This document shows positions 53,522-63,725 of a stretch of 64,000 nucleotides of DNA, piece by piece. This DNA is from an uncultured Bryobacterales bacterium (lineage in GTDB: Bacteria; Acidobacteriota; Terriglobia; Bryobacterales; UBA6623), in contig CATOTH010000001.1 of assembly GCA_951813065.1 (NCBI GenBank), forward strand, positions 682,001 through 746,000, read 5' to 3'. Made by a program: the position numbers and the translations under genes. The notes below the pieces were generated by a model. That model was not told where the DNA came from. It did no database searches and worked only from the letters and a program-made list of their open reading frames with translations. Position 1 is the stretch's first letter. Every line of letters begins with the position of its first letter.

Positions 53522-54382
53522 TTACTCCAGCGGCAGCGCGGAGGCCGTGAGCTTGGCCTTGCTGCGCTCGGTTTCGCTGACAGTGACCGCAATGCGGTCA
53601 CCTAGCGAGTAGACGCCGCTGACGCTCAGTTCATAAGGATTGCGGACTGCCTCCAGGACCAGATCAGCTAGCTCTCGCGGATCGAGCTTGAGCTGGCGGG
53701 CGGCGAAGCTCGCGCCCCCGGTACGCGCCGCGAATCGACGCAGCAAGCTGCGAGCGTCGGTCCTTACGAACACCGAGTAGATCGAAACTCGCCTAGCGCG
53801 GGAGCGTTCGAGGACCTCGGATTCCGGCGTCCTGCTTCCGGCGACGGCGCCGCCCGAAAGCAGGACAATTGCCCTGCGATTCGTGCTCAATTCAAATCCG
53901 CTGTCGATCGATGCGAACAGGGCGTCGTGGACGCGCGGCACGTTGCCGTACTCCACGGTGTCCATGGCTTTCCTCAGCGACTGTTTCCCGGAGGTGAAAT
54001 CTTGCAGGAGCTCGGCGCCTTCGTCGTATCCGACAATGGCCATCATCTCGTCCTCCCGCAGTTCCTCGATCAGCGCTTCCGCGAGCGGGCGCACCGGTTC
54101 GCCCACGATACTGGTGTCGACCAGCATCAAAATGTCCACGGGGCCGCGCAGCTCCCGAACAGCGTGGACTCGGAGCGGCGTACTGCCGTCCTTGATGGAG
54201 AAATTCTCCGCTTCAAGACCAGTTCTTGTCTCACCGGTCTTCTCGTTGATCACCGTGACCTGGATGCCCGCCTCCTGGGCATGGAGGGCTCCGCTAGCGA
54301 TGGCAATCGCAAGGCCTAGCCGAACCGAGATCCAGACCGGGCTTCGGCGTCCTGGCTGGGCGTGACGACTCATCGAGCGCAT
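53522..54382 (-). CDS. VWFA-related domain protein (acidobacterial type)
   Basis: 286-aa secreted protein with signal SVRLGLAIAIASGALHAQ. The VWFA-related domain of the acidobacterial type (TIGR03436-like) shows IQVTVINEKTGETRTGLEAE, NFSIKDGSTPL, then DILMLVDTSIVGEP. The MIDAS position reads D-T-S-I-V where D-x-S-x-S is usual, so metal binding may be weakened. RRAIVLLSGG, RRVSIYSVFV and the C-terminal YELSVSGVYSLGDRIAVTV complete the fold. ATG at 54382 is chosen; ATG at 54373 is also possible. This family is the strongest taxonomic clue to Acidobacteriota in the window. It is divergent from the CRTAC1 gene. Confidence 0.87.
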   Translation of the reverse strand: MRSMSRHAQPGRRSPVWISVRLGLAIAIASGALHAQEAGIQVTVINEKTGETRTGLEAENFSIKDGSTPLRVHAVRELRGPVDILMLVDTSIVGEPVRPLAEALIEELREDEMMAIVGYDEGAELLQDFTSGKQSLRKAMDTVEYGNVPRVHDALFASIDSGFELSTNRRAIVLLSGGAVAGSRTPESEVLERSRARRVSIYSVFVRTDARSLLRRFAARTGGASFAARQLKLDPRELADLVLEAVRNPYELSVSGVYSLGDRIAVTVSETERSKAKLTASALPLE

Positions 54383-54467
54383 AGTAGCACCGCCCGGGCG
54401 AACCGAAAGGCATGCGGCAATTAGCCGCAAGTCCCGCCGCAGTCTATTCGTGGCACACTCAAGAGCG

Positions 54468-56174
54468 ATGCGGAGCGCGTTGCTTGGCATGTGCCTGCTG
54501 GTTCTGGGATGCGGCTCACGCGATGTCCCGGAGCAGCTTGACAGGGTATCGCCGGAGTCGGTTCTGTTTCTGGAATCGGCCAAGGAAACGGGTTTGATTT
54601 TCGACCACTTCGTCGACAAGGGAGGCGAATTCCGCCTGCCGGAAATCATGGGATCCGGCGTGGCGTTGCTTGACTTCGATTCTGACGGGGATCTGGACGT
54701 GTACTTCCTCCAGGGCGCACGCATGGACGGCGATACAGACAAGCCATCCTCAGCCGGTCTGCCTAACGCGGCCCTGGGCAACCGGCTGTTCGAGAACCAG
54801 GTCGTGCCTGCCGGTGCCTTGGCCTTCGTGGACGTGACCGAAAGGTCCGGTCTCGAGTTCCAGGGAGTTGCGATGGGGGCTGCGGTCGGGGACTACGACG
54901 GCGACGGCGACCCGGACGTGTACGTCACAGCCCTGGGCCCGAACGCCTTGTTTCGCAATGTCGGTGACGGGACGTTTGAGCGGGTTGACGGGCCACAGGA
55001 CGAGCGTTGGAGCACTTCCGCCACGTTTGCTGACTACGACCAGGACGGGGACCTCGATCTCTTTTTCTCCAACTACGTGGACTTCACGGTTCGCAACAAC
55101 AAGCAATGCTTCTCGCCAGCGGGGGCTCGCGACTACTGCAATCCGACCGTCTACAACCCCGTGCCGGACCGGCTGTTCCGAAACGATGGCGGATCGTTTG
55201 CCGATGTCTCCGTGGACGCCGGCCTCGGAACGGCATTCGGCAACGGCTTGGGCGTCGCCGCCGCGGACCTCAATGGCGACGGCCGTCCCGACCTCTACGT
55301 GGCGAATGATGGCACCGAGAATCAGCTTTGGATCAATCGCGGCGATGGCCGGTTCGAGAACACCGCGATGCTGGCGGGCGCTGCGGTCAACGCCGACGGC
55401 CGCTCCGAGGCGGGTATGGGAGTCGTCGCGGCGGACTTCGACAATGACGGCGACGAAGATCTGTTCCTGACCCACAACACGCTTGAGACCAACACGCTGT
55501 ACCTGAATCGCGGCGGAGGGCTCTTCGTGGACGCGACGAATCGATTCGGTCTGGGCAGTTACAGCCTGCCGTTTACCGGATTTGGCGTGTCATGGGCGGA
55601 CTTCGACCACGACGGGCGTCTGGATGTATTCGTGGCCAACGGTGCCGTGACGTTGATGGGGGCGTTGCACGGCCAGCCGCATCCGTTCTTGCAGGACAAC
55701 CAGTTTTTCCGAGGCCTCGACGCTGGATTCGAGACGCTTGAAGGTGGGCGTGTTTGGGGTGCTATCGATCCCCTGGCGAGTCGCGGAACCGCGACGGGCG
55801 ACATGGACCTGGATGGCGATCTCGACATTGTCGTATCGAACAATCTCGGCCCGGCCCGCCTGTATCTGAACCAGACCGGCGGAGACGGATGGTTGAGAGT
55901 CAAGCTTGCCGGCGGAGCGGGCAACCCGCGAGGACTCGGGTCTCGCGTGGTGTTGCATTTCGAAGACGGCGCGAGCGCGTGGCGCCGTCTACACCGCGAT
56001 GGCAGTTACCTGAGCTCGAGCGAGCCGGCTGTTCATTTCGGGCTGGAGACGGGGAGGAGAATCGAGTCCGTTGACGTGTGGTGGTCTGCGGGATTGAGGG
56101 AGAAGTTCCCAGCACCCCGTTCCGGCACTATTGCCACGCTGCGTCGGGGAAACGGCACTGCGCTGCCTCGGTAG
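54468..56174 (+). CDS. CRTAC1/UnbV-type FG-GAP repeat lipoprotein
   Basis: 568-aa lipoprotein (lipobox LLVLGC). Seven calcium-binding FG-GAP/VCBS repeats are visible: DFDSDGDLDVYF, DYDGDGDPDVYV, DYDQDGDLDLFF, DLNGDGRPDLYV, DFDNDGDEDLFL, DFDHDGRLDVFV and DMDLDGDLDIVV. They build a beta-propeller. The C-terminus is an ASPIC/UnbV domain (WLRVKLAGGAGNPRGLGSRV, YLSSSEPAVHFGLE). Such proteins are secreted or surface-bound and are frequent in planctomycete and acidobacterial genomes; exact roles are mostly unknown. ATG at 54468 is preferred over 54450 because it starts the lipoprotein signal. Confidence 0.92.
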   Translation: MRSALLGMCLLVLGCGSRDVPEQLDRVSPESVLFLESAKETGLIFDHFVDKGGEFRLPEIMGSGVALLDFDSDGDLDVYFLQGARMDGDTDKPSSAGLPNAALGNRLFENQVVPAGALAFVDVTERSGLEFQGVAMGAAVGDYDGDGDPDVYVTALGPNALFRNVGDGTFERVDGPQDERWSTSATFADYDQDGDLDLFFSNYVDFTVRNNKQCFSPAGARDYCNPTVYNPVPDRLFRNDGGSFADVSVDAGLGTAFGNGLGVAAADLNGDGRPDLYVANDGTENQLWINRGDGRFENTAMLAGAAVNADGRSEAGMGVVAADFDNDGDEDLFLTHNTLETNTLYLNRGGGLFVDATNRFGLGSYSLPFTGFGVSWADFDHDGRLDVFVANGAVTLMGALHGQPHPFLQDNQFFRGLDAGFETLEGGRVWGAIDPLASRGTATGDMDLDGDLDIVVSNNLGPARLYLNQTGGDGWLRVKLAGGAGNPRGLGSRVVLHFEDGASAWRRLHRDGSYLSSSEPAVHFGLETGRRIESVDVWWSAGLREKFPAPRSGTIATLRRGNGTALPR

Positions 56175-56176
56175 CG

Positions 56177-56686
56177 CTACGCCGTTGGTTGCCCGTCCTC
56201 AGTCAAGCCGTCGATCCGATTCGAAATCGAATCAGAAGCTCTGCGCTGCTGGCTGGAATTTCTGATTCGACGGATCAGTTTTCGGCCTGCTGCTTCGGAC
56301 ACTGAACACGCTGGCCTCGCGGTTGTCGAACGTATCAGCAAGGAGGCGGAGATTGAGGGCACGAGCATGCTTCTCCGGGTGTAGATTGCGGAATTCAGTG
56401 GAGTCTTCGAGCCGGTCCAAGGCTGATACGGAAAACCGGAAAGACAAGGCTGAACCGTGGCTAGTCCCGCCCACTGGTGTATGACTTTGGTATGGCACAT
56501 ATGAAGAAGCTCGTCGTCTTCGCGGATCGGGCTGGGTTGGTGATCTCGACGAATCAGGTGTGGGCCGACAATGGTCGTTTTGACCGCTTCCTGAACCAAG
56601 CTCGAACCATTCGCGATCGCACTGGATTGGGGGATGCCAAGCATCGCTGAATCTAACGTGCGAAGCTAAACCATCGCGGACAACTG
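56177..56686. other. Intergenic stretch between CRTAC1-like gene and small membrane protein
   Basis: About 510 bases. Minus-strand frames give protein-like fragments (for example FRNLHPEKHARALNLRLLAD near 56370), but these break across frames and match nothing known. It may be a decayed gene. Confidence 0.35.
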
Positions 56687-56893
56687 ATGCTGAAGTTTCT
56701 GTTGTGGTTGCTCTTGCTGGCAGTTTGCTGGCCCCTGGCCCTGTTGGCCTTGGTTGCGTATCCGCTGGTCTGGCTCCTGTTGCTTCCGTTCCGGATCCTT
56801 GGAATCGCGGTGGAAGGTGTTTTCTCTTTCTTGCGGGCGTTGCTGACGTTGCCGGGGCGGTTGCTGGCCGGAGGGCCGGGCGCAAAACGCTGA
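56687..56893 (+). CDS. Small membrane protein
   Basis: 68-aa protein, almost wholly hydrophobic. Two membrane helices are likely (MLKFLLWLLLLAVCWPLALL and VAYPLVWLLLLPFRILGIAV), followed by an amphipathic stretch (FSFLRALLTLPGRLLAG) and a short basic tail. ATG at 56687 is the natural start, but no strong ribosome binding site was seen. No family was recognised. It is convergent with the PQQ dehydrogenase gene. A real small protein is likely because its composition and helix layout are consistent end to end. Confidence 0.65.
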   Translation: MLKFLLWLLLLAVCWPLALLALVAYPLVWLLLLPFRILGIAVEGVFSFLRALLTLPGRLLAGGPGAKR

Positions 56894-56928
56894 TCCCGTC
56901 GCCGCGCAGCGCTGGTTCTGATTCAAAT

Positions 56929-58815
56929 TCAGCCGTCGAGTCCGAACGCGACGAACTCGTCGCCCGATTCGGAATTGCCCTTGCCGCCCCCGGCGGCGAT
57001 GACGACATACTGCTTTCCGTCGGCTTCGTAGGTGCACGGCGTGGCGAACCCCGCGGCATTGAGTTCGGTTTCCCACAGCACTTCGCCCGTGTCCTGGTCG
57101 AACGCGCGGAACTTCTTGTCGAAGGTGCCCGCCATGAAGACCAGTCCGCCGGCCGTGGCAATCGACCCGCCGTGCGACGGGGTGCCCGTCTTTGGGACGC
57201 CTCGGGCCGTCAACTCGGGAAACTCGCCGTTGACGACTCTCCATGCAAACTCCCCCGATTCCAGATCGATGGCTGTGACATAGCCCCATGGCGGCTTGAT
57301 TCCCGGGTAGCCCTCGCGGTCCAGCAACTCGCTACGGTCGGGCAGGGCGTAGTCGAAGGCTTCGTCTGGCGCGACCTTGAGCTCGATCCGGTTTGTCGTC
57401 TCGTCCGAACTCACAAAAAGGCGGTTCAGCGCCGGGTTGTAGCAGCAGCCGCCCCACAGGCACCCGCCCCGGAAGCCAGGGTGCACCAAGGTCCCACGAG
57501 TGCTCGGAGGTGTGAATAGCTCGCCCGCGTCGGTTGACTCCCAGATCTTGCGCACGACGGCGTGCGCCTCATCCGAGATGTCCGTGATGTCGCTCTCCCG
57601 AAATGCCTGTCGCGAGACCGGGGCTGGCTTGGTCGGAACTGGCTGCGTCGGCCATAGGTGCTCTCCTCCGACGTCCGACATGGGGATGGCTCGCTCTTCG
57701 ACGGGCCAGACCGGCTTGCCGGTCTCGCGGTGGAAGAAGAACAGAAATCCTTGCTTCGTGGGCTGGACAACGGCGTCGAAGGTTCGGTTGTTCTGCGTCA
57801 TCCGGATCAGCGCCGGCTGGGCCGGCAGATCGTAGTCCCAGACATCGTGGTGAACGGTCTGGAAGTGCCATTTGCGTTCCCCACTCAGAGCGTCGAGTGC
57901 GAGAACGCAGTTTCCAAACAGGTTGGCTCCGATGCGGTCTCCGCCATAGAAGTCGAATGCGGGAGATCCGATCCCTGCGAATACGATGCCGCGCTCGACA
58001 TCCAGACTCATGCCCGACCAGTTGTTTGTGCCGCCGACATGCTTGTAGGCGTTGGGCGGCCACGTGTTGTATCCGAACTGGCCGGGCCTTGGAGTCGTGT
58101 GGAAGATCCAGCGGCGCTTGCCAGTCATCGCATCGTATGCCCGAATGTGTCCAGGAGCTTGGGGATAGGGCCCTTCGCCGCCCCCGCCCCCGACCACGAT
58201 CAGATCCTTGTAGGCCACGACAGGACTGGTGCATTTCACGGATACCCCGGGGACCTCGTTATCCAGGTCCTGATTGAGGTCGATCGCGCCTCCGGCACCG
58301 AACGACCCGTCAGGCTGTCCCGTGATGGCATCGAGGCTATAGAGGCGATTCTGGACTGTGCTGAAGATCCGCTTCTGCGAGCCATCCTCGGATTGCCAGT
58401 AGCAGACTCCGCGATTCACGCCCGCGCTGCGTCTGGCGCTGGACTCGTCCAAGGGGTCGAAAGTCCAGAGCAGCTTCCCGGTCGCGGCAGTGAGCGCCTG
58501 GACCTTGACACGCGCCGTCGTGATGTACATCACGCCGTCTACCACGATGGGCGTGCACTCGATCGTGGTCTGGGGGCGCTGCATCGCGTCGCCCGTTCGA
58601 TGGACCCAAGCAGGCTTGAGGCGGGCGACGTTCGAACGATTGATCAGGTCGGAGGGAGAGTAGCGGTTCGCACCAGCCGTGCCGCCGTAGTGCCGCCATT
58701 CCTTGTCAGGGGCGTCGGACTGCCATGGTCGTGGTCCGGGCAGCGGCCAGGCGCTCGAAGCGGCAACCAGTGCCCCTCCAGTGGAGCGGAGGAAGGTTCT
58801 GCGATTGGTAGGCAT
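56929..58815 (-). CDS. PQQ-dependent dehydrogenase (quinoprotein), Tat-exported
   Basis: 628-aa quinoprotein of the eight-bladed propeller type. A twin-arginine signal (NRRTFLRSTGGALVAAS) is present. Typical blade motifs are AWVHRTGDAM, ALTAATGKLLWTFDPLD, YSLDAITGQP, AYDAMTGKRRWIFHTTPRPG, VLALDALSGERKWHFQTVHH, DVWDYDLPAQPAL, PSHGGSIATAGGLVFMAGTF and FRAFDQDTGEVLWETEL. It oxidises an alcohol or sugar in the periplasm with pyrroloquinoline quinone; membrane anchor segments are absent, so the soluble type is expected. PQQ biosynthesis genes are not in the window. The substrate is unknown. Confidence 0.93.
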   Translation of the reverse strand: MPTNRRTFLRSTGGALVAASSAWPLPGPRPWQSDAPDKEWRHYGGTAGANRYSPSDLINRSNVARLKPAWVHRTGDAMQRPQTTIECTPIVVDGVMYITTARVKVQALTAATGKLLWTFDPLDESSARRSAGVNRGVCYWQSEDGSQKRIFSTVQNRLYSLDAITGQPDGSFGAGGAIDLNQDLDNEVPGVSVKCTSPVVAYKDLIVVGGGGGEGPYPQAPGHIRAYDAMTGKRRWIFHTTPRPGQFGYNTWPPNAYKHVGGTNNWSGMSLDVERGIVFAGIGSPAFDFYGGDRIGANLFGNCVLALDALSGERKWHFQTVHHDVWDYDLPAQPALIRMTQNNRTFDAVVQPTKQGFLFFFHRETGKPVWPVEERAIPMSDVGGEHLWPTQPVPTKPAPVSRQAFRESDITDISDEAHAVVRKIWESTDAGELFTPPSTRGTLVHPGFRGGCLWGGCCYNPALNRLFVSSDETTNRIELKVAPDEAFDYALPDRSELLDREGYPGIKPPWGYVTAIDLESGEFAWRVVNGEFPELTARGVPKTGTPSHGGSIATAGGLVFMAGTFDKKFRAFDQDTGEVLWETELNAAGFATPCTYEADGKQYVVIAAGGGKGNSESGDEFVAFGLDG

Positions 58816-58906
58816 TGGGTCTCCGTATTCTGCGTGCGTCCGACCTATTGCGGCGGCGAAGGTGGGATTCCGGACTAGGTTGGCTGGAGCCTCTTCCTCG
58901 CCCGCG

Positions 58907-59881
58907 TCAGAAGCGATACAGCCATTGCGCCTTGTTGACCACTTCGTCAGTACTGGGCAGGAACGCCTTTTCTAGCGGCTCGCTGAACGGTACCGGAGTG
59001 TCGGGAGCCGCAATGCGCACCAGCGGGCCATCCAGGTAGTCAAAGGCGTGCTCTGCAATGATGCCGGCCAACTCTCCGCCAAGGCCGCCAGTCAACGTGT
59101 CCTCGTGCAGCAGGATGATCTTGCTTGTCTTCTTGGCCGTACGAAGGATCGATTCCCGATCGAGTGGCATGAGCGTCCGCAGGTCGAGGACCTCGATGCT
59201 GATGCCATTTTCCGCAAGCCGTTCTGCTGCTTCGAGGGCGACATGCACCATCCACCCGTAGGTGATGATCGAGATGTCGGAGCCGTCCCGCTGGATTCTT
59301 GACTTGCCGAGAGGCACCGTGAAATCCGTATCCGGCAGGTCTTCCTTGACCGAGCGGTAAAGGTACTTGTGCTCCAGGAAGATCACGGGGTCGTTGTCCC
59401 GAATTGAGGCCTTGATCAATCCCTTGGCGTCGTAGGACGTGGCCGGTTGGACTACTTTGAGGCCCGGCGTGTGGACGTACGGCATTTCCACATTCTGCGA
59501 GTGGAATGGACCGCCGTGGATGTTCCCGCCCGCGGGAGCCCGGATGACCATCGGGATCGCCTGTCCCCACCGGTAGCGGCATTTGGCCGCGAAGTTGGTG
59601 ATCTGGTCGAAACCGCACGCCATGAAGTCGGCGAACTGCATTTCGAGAATCGGCCTCAAGCCATTGATCGCCGCGCCGGTGCCTGCTCCCACAATCGCGG
59701 ACTCGGAAAGCGGGGTGTCAACGACGCGGCGCTCTCCGAAATGCTCGACCATACCCTTGGTGACCTTGAACGCGCCACCGTAGATTCCCACGTCCTCGCC
59801 CATCACGAAGACGCTCTCGTCGCGCTCCATCTCTTCCCAGATTCCCGTCCGGATTGCTTCGACGTAGGTGGTTTCGGCCAT
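58907..59881 (-). CDS. pdhB: Pyruvate dehydrogenase E1 beta subunit
   Basis: 324-aa beta subunit of the thiamine-diphosphate-dependent 2-oxoacid dehydrogenase E1. It opens TYVEAIRTGIWEEMERDESV, FVMGEDVGIYGG, with VVDTPLSESAIVGAGTGAAI, LRPILEMQFADF, VIRAPAGGNIHGGPFHSQN and EVLDLRTLMPLD. It is transcribed after pdhA with a 17-base gap, so the two form an operon. The pair catalyses the first step of the pyruvate (or acetoin or branched-chain) dehydrogenase complex; the substrate is assigned by best overall likeness. E2 and E3 genes are not adjacent on either side. Confidence 0.93.
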   Translation of the reverse strand: MAETTYVEAIRTGIWEEMERDESVFVMGEDVGIYGGAFKVTKGMVEHFGERRVVDTPLSESAIVGAGTGAAINGLRPILEMQFADFMACGFDQITNFAAKCRYRWGQAIPMVIRAPAGGNIHGGPFHSQNVEMPYVHTPGLKVVQPATSYDAKGLIKASIRDNDPVIFLEHKYLYRSVKEDLPDTDFTVPLGKSRIQRDGSDISIITYGWMVHVALEAAERLAENGISIEVLDLRTLMPLDRESILRTAKKTSKIILLHEDTLTGGLGGELAGIIAEHAFDYLDGPLVRIAAPDTPVPFSEPLEKAFLPSTDEVVNKAQWLYRF

Positions 59882-59898
59882 TGCGAGTTCGGGGTGGT

Positions 59899-60897
59899 TC
59901 AGATCGATTCGTAGACGTTGTCTTCGACAGTTGCCGGATCGGGGTACGGCTGGGCGAGTGCCCAGTTCACCGCCTCGTCGATTTCTTCCAGCACTTTCTT
60001 GCGGGTGTCGACGAATACCTGCTCATCCGCGCCGAATTCTTCCACCATCCGCTTCTGAAGGGAAAGAATCGGATCCTTGCGCAACCACTGGGCGCGGAGT
60101 TCCTCTGGAACGTAGTCGGCCGGGTCATGGGCTGAATGGCCGCTCATCCGGAACGTCTTGCACTCAATGAAATAGGGACCGTTGCCGGATCTGACATGAG
60201 CGACTGCCCGCTCGGACGCGCCGTAGATGGCCAGCACGTCGTTGCCGTCGACGATTTCAGAAGGGATGCCGTAGGCGGAAACGCGGTCGGCTATATCGTG
60301 GATCTTCATCTGCTTGTCGAGCGGTGTCGAATAGGCGTAGAGGTTGTTGTTGCAGAGGTAGACGATCGGCAAGTTCATCACCGCAGCCATGTTGAGGCCT
60401 TCGTGCCAATCGCCCCGGCTGGACGCGCCGTCCCCGGTGTAATTGAAGACGACGTTGTCTTCTCCGCGGTATTGCATCGCGAAAGCCAGCCCGCCTGCGA
60501 CTGGGATGCTGGCTCCGATGGAGGAGATGATGGGCACGCAGTGGCGTCTTGCGCAGCCCATGTGCATGTTCCCATCTCGGCCATGGGTGAGACCCGTGGC
60601 ACGGCCCATGTATTGGGCGAGGATCTCCCGCGGCTCGATGCCTCGAATGAGTAGCGCTGCCATGTCCCGGTGTGACGGCGTGAGCCAGTCGCCCGGTCTG
60701 GAATGAAGCGCGCTCCCGACGGGTATGGCCTCCTGGCCCCGACCCGTGTAGCAACCACCCTGGATCTTGCCTTGGCGGTAGAGCTTGAGTTCGATGCGTT
60801 CCTCAAGCTCCCGCATCAGGAGCATGTAGTAGAGGCAGCTCTCACAGAGTTCTCTGTCGACTGCGAGGCGTAGTTCTGCAACCGCTGGCGCGCTCAT
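59899..60897 (-). CDS. pdhA: Pyruvate dehydrogenase E1 alpha subunit
   Basis: 332-aa alpha subunit of E1. Marks are YYMLLMRELEERIELKLYRQ, GGCYTGRGQEAIPVG, the HRDMAALLIRG and MGRATGLTHGRDGNMHMG segments, and the thiamine-diphosphate site GDGASSRGDWHEGLN...CNNN. The phosphorylation-loop-like region YVPEELRAQW follows. ATG at 60897 is chosen over a longer in-frame start. It is first of the pair with pdhB. Confidence 0.93.
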   Translation of the reverse strand: MSAPAVAELRLAVDRELCESCLYYMLLMRELEERIELKLYRQGKIQGGCYTGRGQEAIPVGSALHSRPGDWLTPSHRDMAALLIRGIEPREILAQYMGRATGLTHGRDGNMHMGCARRHCVPIISSIGASIPVAGGLAFAMQYRGEDNVVFNYTGDGASSRGDWHEGLNMAAVMNLPIVYLCNNNLYAYSTPLDKQMKIHDIADRVSAYGIPSEIVDGNDVLAIYGASERAVAHVRSGNGPYFIECKTFRMSGHSAHDPADYVPEELRAQWLRKDPILSLQKRMVEEFGADEQVFVDTRKKVLEEIDEAVNWALAQPYPDPATVEDNVYESI

Positions 60898-61134
60898 AAC
60901 AGCACTCAAGCAAGATAAACCATACACTTCCGATTTGCAAGATTGGCTTGCCGGTTATTCCGGGAGGTTGGTCAGAGGCTTTCTGACTACGCTACCAGTC
61001 CGCTCGACTCACGGGTACCCATGTGCCAGCTCGAAGGCTTCCGTTCGGTCGGCTCGTTTCCGGCCGCAGCCAGCGAAACAAGTCGGGAACGCTGGGCCCG
61101 CGGACTGCGAGCTTGGTGTGCAGACGTCTTCGGA

Positions 61135-63395
61135 TCACTGCCGCTTGATCGTCACCTTCTCAGCGAGAACGTCGTACAAACTGTTGATTTCGACGCTTTC
61201 CGGCATCCACGGCAACTGCATGTTGATGTCGAGAGGCGAATCCGTCCCGATCATGTTCCCCGCGCCGATCCTGATGAGCCTGTCTTTCAAGCGCATGTAA
61301 ACGGGAACAGCCATCCTGAACCCATCCGATACGCCCTCCTGGGAGATCCTCCCCTTGAGGTGTGCCTGGCCCCCTTCCATCGCGTTGAGCGAGTACTCGA
61401 ACTCGTAGCTAGGCAGCTCCGTGCCATAGACCCATTGACCAAAGAACCAATCCATCTTCCCCGTGCCAGCGAGGTCCATCCACGGTTTCATGTGTTTCTC
61501 GATGGAAGCCTTGAAACTCTCGGTTGAAGCGTCTTTGTTGTGATGCGTGTTGACAAAGTTATGCATCATCCTGATGAACGGCTCGTCATTGGCTTTCTGG
61601 GCATCAAACATCAGCTGCCGCAGCATGTGCAGGACGAATCCACCCTTCGGGTAGATCAACTTGCGGTAGGCTGAGGCGGTCTTTGCCGTAATGAGCCGGT
61701 GCCCCATCCATAATGGTCCGACGTCATTGGTCCTGAAACCGAACGGGTTCTTCTCGAGAATCACTTCCTGAGACCGTCGCAAGAACTGAATGTACTTGCC
61801 CCGTGGCCCCGTCGCCTGGAGAAAGAGACCGGTGGAGAAATCGGAAAACCCTTCGGAGATCCATTGATCGTGGTAAGTCGCCCAGCCGACAAGATGGCCC
61901 CACCGTTGGTGGGCAACTTCATGAGGGGTCACCTCCTGTACAAACCTGGAAAACATGAACTCGCTGTTCCCGATCAGTGAATGGCGCTGCGTCGAGTCGA
62001 GGAATGCGCTGACGGGCAAATGGATCAGCGTGGGCCACGACTGGCCGGGTCCGAACGACGGTTGCCGGGTGACTGACAACCGACCGTAGGGCAAAGGACC
62101 AAACCAGCCTCTGAATAGGCGGGTTGCCACTTGGCTCTTGAACACGGCGGCCTTCATCATGGGCGTCGGCGACATTACCATCCGGCTCAGGGACGCCGGC
62201 GGCCGCTTCGTCGCGTAGCCTTCATAAACCATGCCGGTGGTCTCGTCTTCAATTGCCATCCTCTTGAAGTCGCCGAGGTTGAAGCCTGCGACCTTGAGTT
62301 CGACATCCGATCTCATGAAGAATGCGCTGTCTTTCCCGAAACACCTTCATAGACTCGATTTCCTACGCTTACCAAGACTAAAGCGCTTGGGATAGCTGAA
62401 GTTCAATTCGTCAGTCGCACGATCGACAAACGAACCGATGCTGGGATACCAACTGGAACGCGCGCCTACGGAGAGATTTCCACCGCCAGCTGTTCTGATC
62501 ACCTTGTCACCCGAATAGTTGACAACCAGTCGATACTCACGCCCCTTGGTCAACACCAGAGGGAGAATCACGTAGAATCCGGAGTCCTTTTCTTCGCCTG
62601 TTTGCACAAAGTGCGCGGGTGCGTCTTCGAAGGTCACGTCGGACACCCTCAACGAGGGGACCAGGCCGAACTTGACAACCCTTGTTCCGTTATGGAGTGC
62701 CTCGAAGAAAATCTCCGCGGTTGCACTGAGGTGGCGGTTGGAGGCTATATTGGCATCAATCTTGTAGTGCTTCACGTCGACGACCCGAGGATCTTCGAGC
62801 GAGTTCGCACTGCCGTTTTCGTATTCAAGTTTCCGGTGTGCCAGATACCAGATCCCCTCATTCATCCCGCGGGGACTGTAGTTGATCAGTGCGACTTCTT
62901 CAGGGGACAGCAGCTGCGGAACACCGCAAAAGGACGTATGTGGAAGCGTAAATCCTTGAACCGATTGCCCTTCATGTAGGCGCTAAAGAACTCTGGCCGA
63001 TCCCGGTTCAGCAAGCCTGCAAGAAGTTCCGCATCGATATTGTCCATGAAGGCACCGTTGAGAGTCGCCTCCGTGCCTGACACCGGAGTTTCGCGACGAC
63101 TTCGCATCCGCTTACGAAAAGCCGAAAGCACCGCGGCGGCGCCTGCGGATGATGTCGGAACACCGCCATTGCGGATCGCGGAGGCCGTGTCGTCGGTGAA
63201 ACAGAATACAGCTTCATCGAACTGCTCATTGACAGAGGTAGCGTCAATGTAGAGTTCGATAATGTTTGCCTCGAGGGGAATCGCGGATCGTGAGATAGTC
63301 GGGGTGGGTGTTTGCGAGCCCGGAGATCTCTCTCGGCGCGGCATGAGCGGGGGCCGCGACCGCGATCGCAATCGGAATCAGAATGCTCCGAAAGA
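61135..63395 (-). pseudogene. M1-family metallopeptidase gene with several frameshifts
   Basis: One aminopeptidase-type protein of about 740 codons is spread over changing frames. Reading order: a signal peptide (SILIPIAIAVAAPAHA near 63370); IELYIDATSVNEQFDEAVFC and RPEFFSAYMKGNRFKDLRFH (63370-62935); VPQLLSPEEVALINYS and WYLAHRKLEYEN (62925-62350); then VELKVAGFNLGDFKRM and the peptidase domain (62316-61135) with HEVAHQRWGHLVGW and ISEGF, a complete HExxH...E zinc site. Frame changes are needed near 63276 (GGGG), 62929 (AAAA), 62357 and 62318. The first two sit at homopolymers, so assembly errors are possible; otherwise the gene is dead. Acidobacterial relatives of this layout are typically secreted peptidases. 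Confidence 0.8.
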
Positions 63396-63399
63396 TCCC

Positions 63400-63725
63400 G
63401 GGAGTTCCAAGAGTTTCGAAGTATCCAAGACGCCGGACAGGCTCGGGAGGAATCAAGTCTCCGTTCCCGGCGGGTCGCATCAGATCGCATTCTAATGGCT
63501 TGAGGCGGCATGGAACAGCGTTACGGCGTGGCGCCCCTGTCTTCCGCCTCTCTACTTCGACCCCAACTTGCGATCGCGTCGGAAACTTGCTCGATCCGCC
63601 GGGTCCTGAAGTCGCTACATATGGGCCATATCCGCCAGGATCACGATCGTTCCCAATCACCACCGGTCCCACCGGTGTGGAGGAGATGCTCCGGCTCCGT
63701 TCGCATCGGGATTCAGCCCTCGAAT
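63400..63725. other. Intergenic stretch before the IS1380 transposase
   Basis: About 325 bases with no gene seen. The terminal inverted repeat of the IS element should lie here, but it was not recognised without its other end. Confidence 0.4.

Noticed and set aside
56492..56650. 52-aa plus-strand ORF starting MAHMKKLVVFADRAG
   Set aside because: Weak ribosome binding site and no known family; possible but not supported.
57658..58878. 406-codon plus-strand frame
   Set aside because: Antisense shadow of the PQQ dehydrogenase; no ribosome binding site or family.
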